In this document: positions 1 to 8,325 of the stretch, piece by piece
Layout: every line of letters starts with the position of its first letter
Numbering within the stretch: position 1 is the stretch's first letter
Assembly: GCA_023390055.1 (NCBI GenBank)
Contig: JAEWDP010000016.1
Location: forward strand, 1-14,875
DNA: 14,875 nt
Reading direction: 5' to 3'
Origin: Pseudomonadota bacterium
GTDB taxonomy: Bacteria; Pseudomonadota; Alphaproteobacteria; Rhizobiales; Rhizobiaceae
Made by a program: the position numbers and the translations under genes
Notes under the pieces: model-generated
The model's database searches: none
Seen by the model: only the letters and a program-made list of their open reading frames with translations
Told to the model about the DNA's origin: nothing

Positions 1-103
1 GTATTTCTGTTCTAAGGCTCTCCTATCGTTCTTGAACTTCGGCCGTCAACGGTGGAGGGGACTGGCCCACGGATTTGGACCGGCGCATGTGCGCAGGCGA
101 AAG

Positions 104-628
104 ATGAAGGAAACGGCATTGGCCTCGCAAGCAAGGACATTTCGACAAAGGCGAGAATTGCAGATCGCCGAAATTGCGAACGGCATCGTCGACCCAGTTC
201 TGGCGCGCCGGGCCGGGATTTCTACCGCCTTGCTCGGTTCCTGGGATGAAATTGCCGGCGAGCAGTTTGCAGATTGTTCTCGCCCCGAAAAGATTGCCTG
301 GCCGCGCCAGAACGGTTTTGATGATGGTGAGGGCCATTCTGCGGGTGTCCTGACGATTGCGTGCGAAGGCGCGCGTGCACTCTTTCTCACCCACGCCCAG
401 GGTGAACTGATCGGCCGCATCAATGCCTTCTTCGGCTTTCCGGCAGTCCGCCAGATCCGCATCGTCCAGAAGCCGGTTTCGCCCGCTGTCCGCCATCCCC
501 GTGCGCCTCAGCCCTTGAAGGGCGAGGCGGCAAAGCGACTGGAAGACATGATGGAAGGGATAGAAAGTGAACCATTGCGCAATGCGGTTGCACGGCTGGG
601 GACTGCGGTTTTGCAAAAGAAGCGGTGA
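104..628 (+). CDS. DUF721 / DciA-like protein
   Basis: This predicted 174-residue basic protein resembles the DUF721 (DciA) family. Family members in other bacteria interact with the replicative helicase and help its loading; that role here is inference. The sequence shows a basic N-terminus (RTFRQRRELQIAE), a central GSWDEIAGEQFADCSRPEKI segment and a following VLTIACEGARALFLTHAQ strand-helix stretch, which is the typical DUF721 core. The C-terminal helix ends LRNAVARLGTAVL. The frame is open back to the window edge and an in-frame TTG exists at 32, but ATG 104 gives the usual family length and has AGG-type purines about 6-8 bases upstream (GCAGGCGAAAG). The gene is followed by a 131-base gap before the DsbA-like gene. 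In rhizobia I recall a divergent mutY upstream, which would lie outside the window. Confidence 0.8.
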   Translation: MKETALASQARTFRQRRELQIAEIANGIVDPVLARRAGISTALLGSWDEIAGEQFADCSRPEKIAWPRQNGFDDGEGHSAGVLTIACEGARALFLTHAQGELIGRINAFFGFPAVRQIRIVQKPVSPAVRHPRAPQPLKGEAAKRLEDMMEGIESEPLRNAVARLGTAVLQKKR

Positions 629-759
629 GCGCGTACACCTGCCGTTCAGCTTTCGGCTGTCACAAAGCTTTGAAGGAATTCGAAATACCGTCTCTTGTTA
701 CTCCTCAGGTGGCAAGCTACGGAGTGGCGACAATTTTTGATCTCTAAGGCAGGTGTTCG

Positions 760-1458
760 ATGCAAACGACCGAAATCACCCTAACCCGACGTGCACTTCT
801 CGGTGGCGTTGCCGCCACGGTACTGGCTGTGACATTGCCATTGTCGGCAACCAGCGCATTTGCTCAGGAACTGCCCGACGCTCAAGGAGATGTCGACATG
901 AGCGAGGTCCTGAAACCAGGCCCGCTGCCGGAAATGGCGCTCGGCGAAGAAAATGCTCCCGTCACGATCGTCGAATACATGTCGATGACCTGCCCGCATT
1001 GTGCTTCCTTCCACAACAACACCTTTGACGAGATCAAGACGAAATACATCGATACCGGCAAGGTACGTTTCATCATCCGTGAATTTCCCTTCGACCCGCG
1101 TGCAGCCGCAGCCTTCATGCTGGCGCGCTGCGTGCCGTCGAAGCCAGAAGAACTTACGACGCCCGAGCAATATTACCCGATGGTCTCCATGCTGATGAAA
1201 CAGCAGCAGGCATGGGCTTCTGCCGATGATGGCCGTGCAGCACTGCTCCAGATGTCGAAACTTGCCGGTTTCTCACAGGAGACTTTCGAGGCATGCTTGA
1301 CGAACCAGAAACTTCTCGATGATGTGAACGCAACGATGCAGCGCGGTGCCGATGAATTCGGCGTCAATTCGACGCCAACATTTCTCATCAACGGCAAGCG
1401 CTATGCGGGGGCGATGTCTGTTGAAAGCATGTCGGCTCTTATTGACAGTTTGCTCTGA
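760..1458 (+). CDS. DsbA-family thiol:disulfide oxidoreductase, exported
   Basis: A 232-residue periplasmic thioredoxin-fold protein of the DsbA type, expected to exchange disulfides in exported proteins. The leader has a twin-arginine-like TRRALLGG at residues 9-16, a hydrophobic stretch to about residue 30 and a likely AFA|QE cleavage after residue 35. The active site is CPHC at 78-81 in the context MSMTCPHCASF. The cis-proline is P206 in NSTPTFLING. The helical insertion between them is typical of DsbA/BdbD-like proteins. ATG 760 follows AAGGCAGG with reasonable spacing. No DsbB-type partner lies in the window. The next gene is smc, 63 bases from this stop, with a strong hairpin in between. 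Whether export is by Tat or Sec cannot be settled, since the motif lacks the full consensus. Confidence 0.9.
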   Translation: MQTTEITLTRRALLGGVAATVLAVTLPLSATSAFAQELPDAQGDVDMSEVLKPGPLPEMALGEENAPVTIVEYMSMTCPHCASFHNNTFDEIKTKYIDTGKVRFIIREFPFDPRAAAAFMLARCVPSKPEELTTPEQYYPMVSMLMKQQQAWASADDGRAALLQMSKLAGFSQETFEACLTNQKLLDDVNATMQRGADEFGVNSTPTFLINGKRYAGAMSVESMSALIDSLL

Positions 1459-1474
1459 CGCCGGTCATGACCTG

Positions 1475-1504
1475 AGTGGCGGGGGCACCCTTGTGCCCGC
1501 CACT
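1475..1504 (+). terminator. GC-rich hairpin between dsbA-like gene and smc
   Basis: The left arm AGTGGCGG-GG-GCAC (1475-1488) pairs with GTGCCCGCCACT (1493-1504): about 12 bp with a two-G bulge and a CCTT loop. It begins 17 bases after the dsbA-like stop and ends 5 bases before the smc Shine-Dalgarno sequence GAGAGG (1510-1515). There is no proper U tract after it (TTGGTTG), so it may be a weak or factor-assisted terminator, an mRNA 3'-end stabiliser, or a structure tuning smc translation. The pairing is seen directly; the role is inference. Confidence 0.55.
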
Positions 1505-1521
1505 TGGTTGAGAGGCCCGGC

Positions 1522-4500
1522 ATGAAGTTCAACAAGCTGCGCCTTGTCGGTTTCAAGTCCTTCGTCGAGCCGACGGAATTCATTATCGAGCGCGGTCTGA
1601 CCGGTGTGGTTGGCCCCAATGGATGCGGCAAGTCCAACCTGGTCGAGGCGCTCCGCTGGGTGATGGGGGAAAATTCCTACAAGAACATGCGTGCGTCCGG
1701 CATGGACGACGTCATTTTCTCAGGATCGGGCAACCGGCCTGCCCGCAATTCGGCCGAGGTTGCTCTCTTCCTCGACAATTCGGATCGCACTGCGCCAGCA
1801 GCATTCAATGATTCCGACGAAATTCAGGTTTCGCGCCGTATCGAGCGCGAGAATGGCTCGATCTATCGCATCAACGGCAAGGAAGCGCGTGCCAAGGATG
1901 TCCAGCTTCTGTTCGCGGACGCATCGACCGGCGCCAGGTCGCCATCGATGGTCGGGCAGGGGCGCATTGGTGAACTCATCAATGCGAAGCCACAGGCGCG
2001 CCGGCAACTGCTCGAGGAGGCAGCCGGCATTTCCGGGCTGCATTCGCGTCGTCACGAGGCGGAACTCAGATTGCGTGCGGCGGAGACCAATCTCGGTCGC
2101 CTGGAAGATGTCTTGTCCCAGTTGGAAGGCCAGATTGACAATCTGAAGCGTCAGGCACGTCAGGCAAACCGCTTCAAGATGCTGTCTGCAGATATCCGTG
2201 CGCGTGAGGCGATGCTCCTGCATATTCGCTGGGTCCAGGCCAGGGAAGCCGAAACGGAAGCGGATAATGCCTTGAAATCGGCAACCATGGTGGTTGCCGA
2301 GAAGGCGCAAGTGCAGATGGAGGCTGTAAAGGCGCAGGGTATTGCCAGCCTGAAACTGCCCGAATTGCGCGATGACGAGGCAAAGGCAGGGGCGGCACTT
2401 CAGCGAATTCAGATTGCTCGCACCCAACTGGATGACGAGGCCGGTCGACTGATGAAGCGACGCGATGAACTTGCGCGCCGACTTCTGCAGCTTAGCGAGG
2501 ATATCCGGCGTGAAGAGCGCCTGGTTCAGGACAATGCCTCCTTTCTTGGAAGACTTGCGGAAGAAGAAGAGGACATCAAGGATATCCTGGCCGATTCCGG
2601 CGAAAAAGCCGAGGAATTGCAGCTCGATTTTGCTGCCGCGAGTAAAGCGCTTGCCGAGAGCGAAAGACTGTTTGCTGAGATCACCGCCGAACGAGCGGAG
2701 ATTGGCGCCACGCGAGGCCAGCTTGAAAAATTGATCCGGGATGTCGGGGAACGCCGCCTGCGACTTGAGCGGCAACGGCACGAGGCAGACCAGGAACTCA
2801 CTTCGATTGCAGACAAGCTGTCAGCCCTTGATGACCCTGCTGAGCGGCGTGAGGTGGTGGAGGCTGCAGAGGAAGCCGTTGCATCTGCAGCAAGTGCGGC
2901 GGAAGACATCGAGGCGGATCTCGCCAGTGCGCGCGCCGCCGAAATAACCGCAAGACGGCCTGTTGAAGAGGCGCGCTCGCGACTGAATGCACTGGAGGCA
3001 GAGGCGCGGACCATCTCGAAAATCCTCGCTGCCGGCGAAGTGTCGGGCGATTTTACGCCCGTGGCAGAGGCGGTCGATGTCGACCGCGGCTATGAAGTGG
3101 CTTTGGGGGCAGTCCTCGGGGACGATCTGGAGAGCTCCACAGATCCGTCGGCGCCGGCATATTGGATGATGAACGGTGACCGCGCTGCAGACCCCGAATT
3201 GCCGCCAGGTTGTGAACCGCTAGTCGCGCACACAACCGCGCCCCCCGAACTGACCCGCCGGCTGGCACAGACCGGAGTTGTGGCTGCACAGGACGCCCTG
3301 CGCCTGATGGCGCAGCTGAGACCCGGACAGCGACTGGTAACACGCGAAGGTGCCGTCTATCGATGGGATGGCCATGTTACAGGCTCAGAGGCGCCAGGAG
3401 GTGCCGCACTTCGACTGTCACAAAAGAACCGCCTTGCGGAACTGCAAGGCGAGCTCGATGAAGCGCAGGTGGTTCTGGCCGATTATGAAGATGGCCTCAC
3501 GGCAGCGACTGAGGCCATCGCCGCTTGTGATCGCCGTCTTGCCGATGTCCGTGACCGGGGTCGTCTCGCCGCACGAAAGCTTGCCGAGGCGCGCGAGGCG
3601 CTGGTGATGGCAGAGCGGGCGGCAGGTGATCTCTTGCGGCGACGTGACGTGGTGAACGAAGCGTTGAACCAGACGATGCTGCAGATTGATGAGGTCACTG
3701 CCCAGGAAGAAGATGCGCGCATCGAACTGGACGGCGCACCGGACCTTTCATCCGTTGACGAGAGGTTACGTGAACAGCAGTCGGTCGTCGCGACAGATCG
3801 CGGCCATCTGGCTGAAGCGCGTGCACGCTATGAAGGCCTGAGCCGTGAAACCGACGCCCGTCAACGCCGTCTGGCGGCGATTGCCCAGGAGCGCTCCGCT
3901 TGGCAGGCGCGTGCGCAAAGCGCGGACGAGCATGTCGCAAACCTGCGTCAGCGCGAGGAGGAGGGGCGCGAGGAACTCGTGGAGCTGGAAGCGGCACCGG
4001 AAGAGTTCGAGGATCGCCGGCGTGCATTAATGTCGGAGTTGCAAAAGGCGGAGGAGGCCCGTCGTGCTGCCGGTGACCGGCTGACGGAGGCCGAAACTCG
4101 CCAACGTGAAGCGGACCGCGTCGCAACAATGGCACTTTCCGAACTTGCAGAGGCCCGTGAAAAGCGCGGCCGGACCGAAGAACGGCTGGTTTCGGCGGCA
4201 GAGCGTCGCCATGACTGCGAAACGCGCATTCATGAAGCTCTTGGTGTTGGCCCGCACGAGGTCTTGCGAATTTCCGGACTGAAGCCGGACGAGGCCCTGC
4301 CTGAAATCCAGGATATTGAGCGCCAGGTCGACCGGCTCAAAATGGAACGTGAACGTCTGGGGGCGGTCAATCTGCGTGCGGAAGAAGAACAGCTGGAGCT
4401 TTCCGGTCAGCTTTCGGCTCTGGTTCGCGAACGCGATGACGTTGTCGATGCGATCCGCAAGTTGCGTGGCGCCATCCAGAGCCTTAACCGCGAGGGCCGA

Positions 4501-4983
4501 GAACGCCTGATCGCCGCCTTTGATGTCGTCAATTCCGAGTTTCAGCGATTGTTCACACACCTGTTCGGCGGTGGAACGGCCGAACTGCAATTTATCGAAT
4601 CGGACGATCCACTGGAGGCGGGTCTGGAAATCCTTGCCCGCCCACCCGGCAAGAAACCGCAGACCATGACACTGCTTTCGGGAGGCGAGCAGGCGCTGAC
4701 AGCAATGGCCCTGATCTTTGCCGTCTTCTTGACCAACCCGGCTCCGATCTGTGTTCTTGACGAAGTCGATGCACCGCTCGACGATCACAATGTCGAACGC
4801 TATTGCAATCTCATGGACGAGATGGCCGCGTCGACGCAGACCCGGTTCGTCATCATCACGCACAACCCGATTACGATGGCGCGCATGAACCGCCTTTATG
4901 GTGTGACCATGGGCGAACAAGGCGTGTCGCAGCTCGTCTCAGTCGATCTGCAGACGGCCGAGTTGATGCGCGAAGCGAGCTGA
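1522..4983 (+). CDS. smc: Chromosome partition/condensin ATPase SMC
   Basis: A full-length SMC of 1153 residues that, with ScpA and ScpB, extrudes and organises chromosomal DNA. The N-terminal head carries Walker A GPNGCGKSN at 31-39. Long heptad-rich coiled coils run roughly from 165 to 500 and 640 to 970. Between them a hinge at about 505-625 includes the segment AVDVDRGYEVALGAVLGDDLE. The C-terminal head has the signature LSGGEQAL starting at 1052 and Walker B with catalytic glutamate ICVLDEVDAPLDDHN around 1077-1090, then the switch histidine region FVIITHNP. An in-frame TTG at 1504 would add six residues but lies at the edge of the hairpin. ATG 1522 has GAGAGG six bases upstream and gives the family-typical MKFNKLRLVGFKSF start. 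ScpA and ScpB are not in the window, which is normal for this group. Confidence 0.97.
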   Translation: MKFNKLRLVGFKSFVEPTEFIIERGLTGVVGPNGCGKSNLVEALRWVMGENSYKNMRASGMDDVIFSGSGNRPARNSAEVALFLDNSDRTAPAAFNDSDEIQVSRRIERENGSIYRINGKEARAKDVQLLFADASTGARSPSMVGQGRIGELINAKPQARRQLLEEAAGISGLHSRRHEAELRLRAAETNLGRLEDVLSQLEGQIDNLKRQARQANRFKMLSADIRAREAMLLHIRWVQAREAETEADNALKSATMVVAEKAQVQMEAVKAQGIASLKLPELRDDEAKAGAALQRIQIARTQLDDEAGRLMKRRDELARRLLQLSEDIRREERLVQDNASFLGRLAEEEEDIKDILADSGEKAEELQLDFAAASKALAESERLFAEITAERAEIGATRGQLEKLIRDVGERRLRLERQRHEADQELTSIADKLSALDDPAERREVVEAAEEAVASAASAAEDIEADLASARAAEITARRPVEEARSRLNALEAEARTISKILAAGEVSGDFTPVAEAVDVDRGYEVALGAVLGDDLESSTDPSAPAYWMMNGDRAADPELPPGCEPLVAHTTAPPELTRRLAQTGVVAAQDALRLMAQLRPGQRLVTREGAVYRWDGHVTGSEAPGGAALRLSQKNRLAELQGELDEAQVVLADYEDGLTAATEAIAACDRRLADVRDRGRLAARKLAEAREALVMAERAAGDLLRRRDVVNEALNQTMLQIDEVTAQEEDARIELDGAPDLSSVDERLREQQSVVATDRGHLAEARARYEGLSRETDARQRRLAAIAQERSAWQARAQSADEHVANLRQREEEGREELVELEAAPEEFEDRRRALMSELQKAEEARRAAGDRLTEAETRQREADRVATMALSELAEAREKRGRTEERLVSAAERRHDCETRIHEALGVGPHEVLRISGLKPDEALPEIQDIERQVDRLKMERERLGAVNLRAEEEQLELSGQLSALVRERDDVVDAIRKLRGAIQSLNREGRERLIAAFDVVNSEFQRLFTHLFGGGTAELQFIESDDPLEAGLEILARPPGKKPQTMTLLSGGEQALTAMALIFAVFLTNPAPICVLDEVDAPLDDHNVERYCNLMDEMAASTQTRFVIITHNPITMARMNRLYGVTMGEQGVSQLVSVDLQTAELMREAS

Positions 4984-5002
4984 CCGTCAAAGCTTCGGTC
5001 GG
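4980..5002 (+). terminator. Possible weak terminator overlapping the smc stop
   Basis: CTGACCG (4980-4986) can pair with CGGTCGG (4996-5002) with one G-U pair, giving a 7-bp stem and a 9-base loop. It is followed by the modestly T-rich CATTTGTT. It starts at the smc stop codon, so it could end the smc transcript before ppdK. The stem is short and the T run is interrupted, hence low confidence. Confidence 0.3.
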
Positions 5003-5006
5003 CATT

Positions 5007-5021
5007 TGTTGCATTGCAACA
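5007..5021. promoter_or_regulatory. Perfect palindrome upstream of ppdK
   Basis: TGTTGCA-T-TGCAACA is a perfect inverted repeat with 7-bp arms around one central base, 85 bases before the ppdK start. It immediately adjoins and partly overlaps a -10-like CATAAT (5020-5025), although no good -35 element is visible. The compact symmetric form suits a dimeric repressor such as a LacI/GalR-type regulator. In Sinorhizobium meliloti the LacI-type regulator PckR is known to control gluconeogenic and central-carbon genes; whether this is its site is unproven, because I do not recall the exact consensus. Confidence 0.4.
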
Positions 5022-5105
5022 TAATCCTGCCGTGATGCGTTTCCAAACTCCCGCAAAATCTGTATTCGTTGTAATGTTGCGTATTGGCGGGGTGGAGAAA
5101 AGGCA

Positions 5106-7787
5106 ATGAAGAAGTGGATTTACCGCTTCGGGGCAGGTCACGCAGAAGGCAGTGTTCAAGATGTCGCCATGCTTGGCGGCAAGGGGGCGAACCTCGCTGA
5201 AATGGCAAATCTTGGACTGCCTGTTCCGCCCGGCCTTACCATAATCACGGATGCCTGCCTCTGGTATTTCGATCATGACAGGACGTTTGCCCACGCGCTC
5301 AAGGAACAGGTCCTCGAAGGGATCCGCGCGATGGAGACAGAAACGGGGCGCACATTTGGAGGCTCCGACAGGCCACTTCTTTTGTCAATCCGCTCTGGAG
5401 CACGGGCCTCCATGCCCGGCATGATGGATACGGTCCTCAACCTAGGCCTCAATGACGAGACGGTGCAGGCGCTTGGGCATGATGCCGGCGACGCGCGCTT
5501 TGCCTGGGACAGTTACCGTCGCTTCATACAGATGTATGCCGATGTGGTTATGGGGCTCGATCATGAAGTCTTCGAAGAAATTCTGGAGGATGAGAAGGCA
5601 CGTCTGGGCCACGACTATGACACCGACCTTTCGGCCGTCGATTGGCAGCATGTGATCAGCCTTTACAAGCGGGTGATCGAAGAAGAACTTGGAGAAACAT
5701 TTCCTCAAGATCCACATGAGCAGCTGTGGAAGGCGATCGCAGCCGTCTTTTCGAGCTGGATGAACCCGCGCGCCGTGACCTACAGGAGCCTTCATCGTAT
5801 CCCTGGACACTGGGGAACGGCCGTCAATGTGCAGGCAATGGTGTTTGGCAATCTCGGCTCATCATCGGCCACGGGCGTGGCCTTTACACGCAATCCGTCG
5901 ACGGGCAGGAAAGAGCTTTACGGAGAGTTTCTTGTCAACGCTCAAGGAGAAGATGTTGTTGCAGGCATTCGCACCCCGCAGGCGCTGACGGAAGACGGGC
6001 GTGTCGCGTCCGGTCTGGACAAGCCGTCGCTGGAAAAGCTGATGCCGGAGACCTTTGAGGAATTCAAGGAGATCTGCGGCCAGCTCGAGGCGCATTACCG
6101 CGACATGCAGGACGTTGAATTTACCGTTGAACGTGGCCGGTTGTGGATGTTGCAGACGCGGTCCGGCAAACGCACGACCCGTGCTGCAATGAAGATTGCT
6201 GTCGACATGGTGGACGAGGGGCTGGTGACCGAGGAGGAGGCCGTGACCCGTATCGAGCCGCCATCGCTTGATCAACTGCTGCACCCGACGATCAATCCGA
6301 CGGTCAGTCGTGTCATCCTTGGTTCCGGATTGCCGGCATCGCCTGGCGCTGCTTGCGGGGAAATCGTCTTTACCGCAGATGAAGCCGTCGAGGCAGAGGC
6401 AGAAGGACGCAAGGTCATTCTTGTCCGCATCGAGACCAGCCCGGAAGACATTCATGGTATGCATGCCGCCGAAGCGATCCTGACGACCCGTGGTGGCATG
6501 ACCAGTCATGCTGCCGTCGTTGCGCGCGGCATGGGCATCCCCTGTGTGGTGGGAGCTGGCGCAATGCGTGTCGATCCTCGCAACCAGCAACTCATCTGCC
6601 CAGGTGGCATTGTTCTCAATCGCGGGGACACGGTCACGCTGGATGGGTCGTCCGGCCACGTATTGCAAGGCAATGTGCCGATGATGCAGCCGGAGCTTTC
6701 GGGTGATTTCGGACGCCTGATGGAATGGGCAGACAAGGCACGTCGCATGGCCATCAGAACAAATGCGGATACGCCGCAAGACGCCCAGGCGGCCCGTTCG
6801 TTTGGAGCGGAAGGGATCGGTCTTTGTCGCACCGAGCACATGTTCTTCGAGGGCGGGCGCATCCAGGTGATGCGTGAAATGATATTGGCGGAAGATGAAG
6901 AGGGTCGGCGACGGGCGCTGGCGCGACTTCTGCCCATGCAGCGATCCGATTTCACTGAACTTTTTACGATCATGCACGGCTTGCCCGTGACGATCCGTCT
7001 TCTCGACCCGCCCTTGCACGAGTTCTTGCCCAAGACTGATGAGGAAATCGCCGAGGTTGCAAACGCCATGGAGATGGAGCCGAGCTTCTTACGCCGGCGG
7101 GTCGACGCGCTTCATGAATTCAATCCGATGCTTGGACACCGTGGTTGCCGGCTGGCCATTTCCTATCCGGAAATTGCCGAAATGCAGGCGCGTGCCATTT
7201 TTGAGGCGGCAGTTGCTGCGGCAAAGGCCACAGGTGAAGCTGTGGCACTGGAAATCATGGTACCACTCGTTGGTCTTCGCGCCGAACTGGACTATGTCAA
7301 GGCTTGTATCGATCGCATTTCAGAAGAAGTCAGCCATGAAACAGAAATGGAGATCGACTATCTTGCCGGGACGATGATCGAACTTCCCCGTGCGGCTTTA
7401 CGCGCTCATGTCATCGCCGAGACGGCACAGTTCTTCTCGTTCGGTACGAACGATCTCACACAGACAACATTTGGCATTTCGCGCGACGACGCTGCGGGCT
7501 TCATCCCCGTTTACCAGCGCAAGGGCATCATCGAACAGGATCCCTTCATTTCTCTGGATTTCGATGGGGTCGGAGAACTGATTCGTCTGGCCGCCGAACG
7601 CGGTCGTCAGACACGCAATGACCTGAAGTTGGGCATTTGCGGCGAGCACGGTGGTGACCCCCAGTCGATCGCCTTTTGCGAGGATGCGGGGCTCGATTAT
7701 GTATCCTGCTCGCCATTCCGTGTGCCCATTGCACGGCTTGCAGCAGCTCAGGCGGCGATTGCACGACGTCGCGAGGCACGGCGCTAG
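5106..7787 (+). CDS. ppdK: Pyruvate, phosphate dikinase
   Basis: An 893-residue cytoplasmic enzyme interconverting pyruvate + ATP + Pi and phosphoenolpyruvate + AMP + PPi, a node between gluconeogenesis and glycolysis. The N-terminal ATP-grasp region begins with GGKGANL at 24-30 and includes SIRSGARASMPGMMDT near residue 95. The swivelling phosphohistidine domain has TTRGGMTSHAAVVARGMG with catalytic His468; Thr466, two residues before it, is the position phosphorylated by PPDK regulatory proteins in this family. The C-terminal PEP/pyruvate TIM barrel includes GLCRTEHMFF, GHRGCRLAISYPE and GICGEHGGDP with catalytic Cys845. Length matches bacterial PPDK. ATG 5106 follows a strong GGAGAAAAGG ribosome binding site. 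Transcription is probably its own, since a palindrome and a possible smc terminator precede it. Confidence 0.97.
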   Translation: MKKWIYRFGAGHAEGSVQDVAMLGGKGANLAEMANLGLPVPPGLTIITDACLWYFDHDRTFAHALKEQVLEGIRAMETETGRTFGGSDRPLLLSIRSGARASMPGMMDTVLNLGLNDETVQALGHDAGDARFAWDSYRRFIQMYADVVMGLDHEVFEEILEDEKARLGHDYDTDLSAVDWQHVISLYKRVIEEELGETFPQDPHEQLWKAIAAVFSSWMNPRAVTYRSLHRIPGHWGTAVNVQAMVFGNLGSSSATGVAFTRNPSTGRKELYGEFLVNAQGEDVVAGIRTPQALTEDGRVASGLDKPSLEKLMPETFEEFKEICGQLEAHYRDMQDVEFTVERGRLWMLQTRSGKRTTRAAMKIAVDMVDEGLVTEEEAVTRIEPPSLDQLLHPTINPTVSRVILGSGLPASPGAACGEIVFTADEAVEAEAEGRKVILVRIETSPEDIHGMHAAEAILTTRGGMTSHAAVVARGMGIPCVVGAGAMRVDPRNQQLICPGGIVLNRGDTVTLDGSSGHVLQGNVPMMQPELSGDFGRLMEWADKARRMAIRTNADTPQDAQAARSFGAEGIGLCRTEHMFFEGGRIQVMREMILAEDEEGRRRALARLLPMQRSDFTELFTIMHGLPVTIRLLDPPLHEFLPKTDEEIAEVANAMEMEPSFLRRRVDALHEFNPMLGHRGCRLAISYPEIAEMQARAIFEAAVAAAKATGEAVALEIMVPLVGLRAELDYVKACIDRISEEVSHETEMEIDYLAGTMIELPRAALRAHVIAETAQFFSFGTNDLTQTTFGISRDDAAGFIPVYQRKGIIEQDPFISLDFDGVGELIRLAAERGRQTRNDLKLGICGEHGGDPQSIAFCEDAGLDYVSCSPFRVPIARLAAAQAAIARRREARR

Positions 7788-7930
7788 ACCCTGTGTTTCC
7801 CGGAGCGTAAGATTACGACAACGATGATCCGAAACCGCCTCCTCAGGGGAACCGTGATAGTCGATGCGGTACTCTATATGCGGGAGAACTGGAAGGCTGA
7901 TTTATACCGATACGGAGATGGATAAGAGTA

Positions 7931-8203
7931 TCACTTATCATGGCGGATAATGACGTGTCTTTCCACATACAAGGGTCCCCACATCGTGCGGGCCTGCTGA
8001 TCACGCCAGCTGCGCATGTCGGCCCGGCGATCTAGTTCCAGATCGAGAAGGCATTGGGCCATGGCGTCTGTCCTTGGCTTGAAACCGTAATTTGTACAGG
8101 TGCGTTCGTCAGCAGCCCGTCGTTCTTCAGGCGTCATTGTCTGGCAGGCAGCCAAAAGCGGAAAAAGGGCTATGACCACGGCAGTGGACAGGGCGTGACG
8201 CAT
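7931..8203 (-). CDS. Small lipoprotein of unknown function
   Basis: A 90-residue predicted lipoprotein. Residues 1-19 form a signal peptide with a hydrophobic VVIALFPLL core, and the lipobox LAAC puts the lipidated cysteine at residue 20, leaving about 71 mature residues. The mature part has two further cysteines in the pattern CTNYGF..TDAMAQCLLDLE, a layout I associate with small conserved alphaproteobacterial lipoproteins that have no assigned function. The start is supported by AGGAG seven to eight bases upstream on the reverse strand. The gene converges with ppdK, separated by 143 bases, and diverges from the DUF1499 gene. Confidence 0.85.
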   Translation of the reverse strand: MRHALSTAVVIALFPLLAACQTMTPEERRAADERTCTNYGFKPRTDAMAQCLLDLELDRRADMRSWRDQQARTMWGPLYVERHVIIRHDK

Positions 8204-8243
8204 GATCGTTTCTCCTGGTCAGGCATAAATATCATAAACAAAT

Positions 8244-8259
8244 AACATGATATGATGTT
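8244..8259. promoter_or_regulatory. Inverted repeat in a divergent promoter region
   Basis: AACAT-GATATG-ATGTT has 5-bp arms around six bases. It lies in the AT-rich 122-base gap between the divergently transcribed lipoprotein and DUF1499 genes, 41 bases upstream of the former and 67 upstream of the latter. Its position would suit a shared operator, but the arms are short and the region is AT-rich, so chance is possible. Confidence 0.25.
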
Positions 8260-8325
8260 TCCCATATGCGCTGTCCTGTTCTACACAGGCAAGGCCGACA
8301 CCGCCAACCCACGTGATGTTTCATT

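Noticed and set aside
648..669. AGCTTT/AAAGCT dyad before the dsbA-like gene
   Set aside because: The 6-bp arms with a 10-base loop lack a T run; too weak to call a terminator or operator.
1720..2781. 353-codon reverse frame opposite smc
   Set aside because: It lies wholly within the unmistakable smc gene and shows no recognisable motif; such frames follow from GC-rich codon bias.
4027..4920. 297-codon reverse frame opposite the smc C-terminal head
   Set aside because: It is the complement of the LSGGEQ and Walker B region, with no independent support.
5035..5109. 24-codon frame whose stop overlaps the ppdK start as ATGA
   Set aside because: It has no ribosome binding site and no leader-peptide signature; the overlap is probably chance.
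5862..7019. 385-codon reverse frame opposite ppdK
   Set aside because: It is antisense to catalytic regions of ppdK, has low-complexity His/Arg-rich composition and no family resemblance.
7824..7951. Short frames of 28-33 codons between ppdK and the lipoprotein gene (from ATG 7824 and ATG 7864)
   Set aside because: The ribosome binding sites are poor or mis-spaced and there is no recognisable family; a GATAAG/CTTATC dyad at 7921-7939 there has no T run and is not called a terminator.
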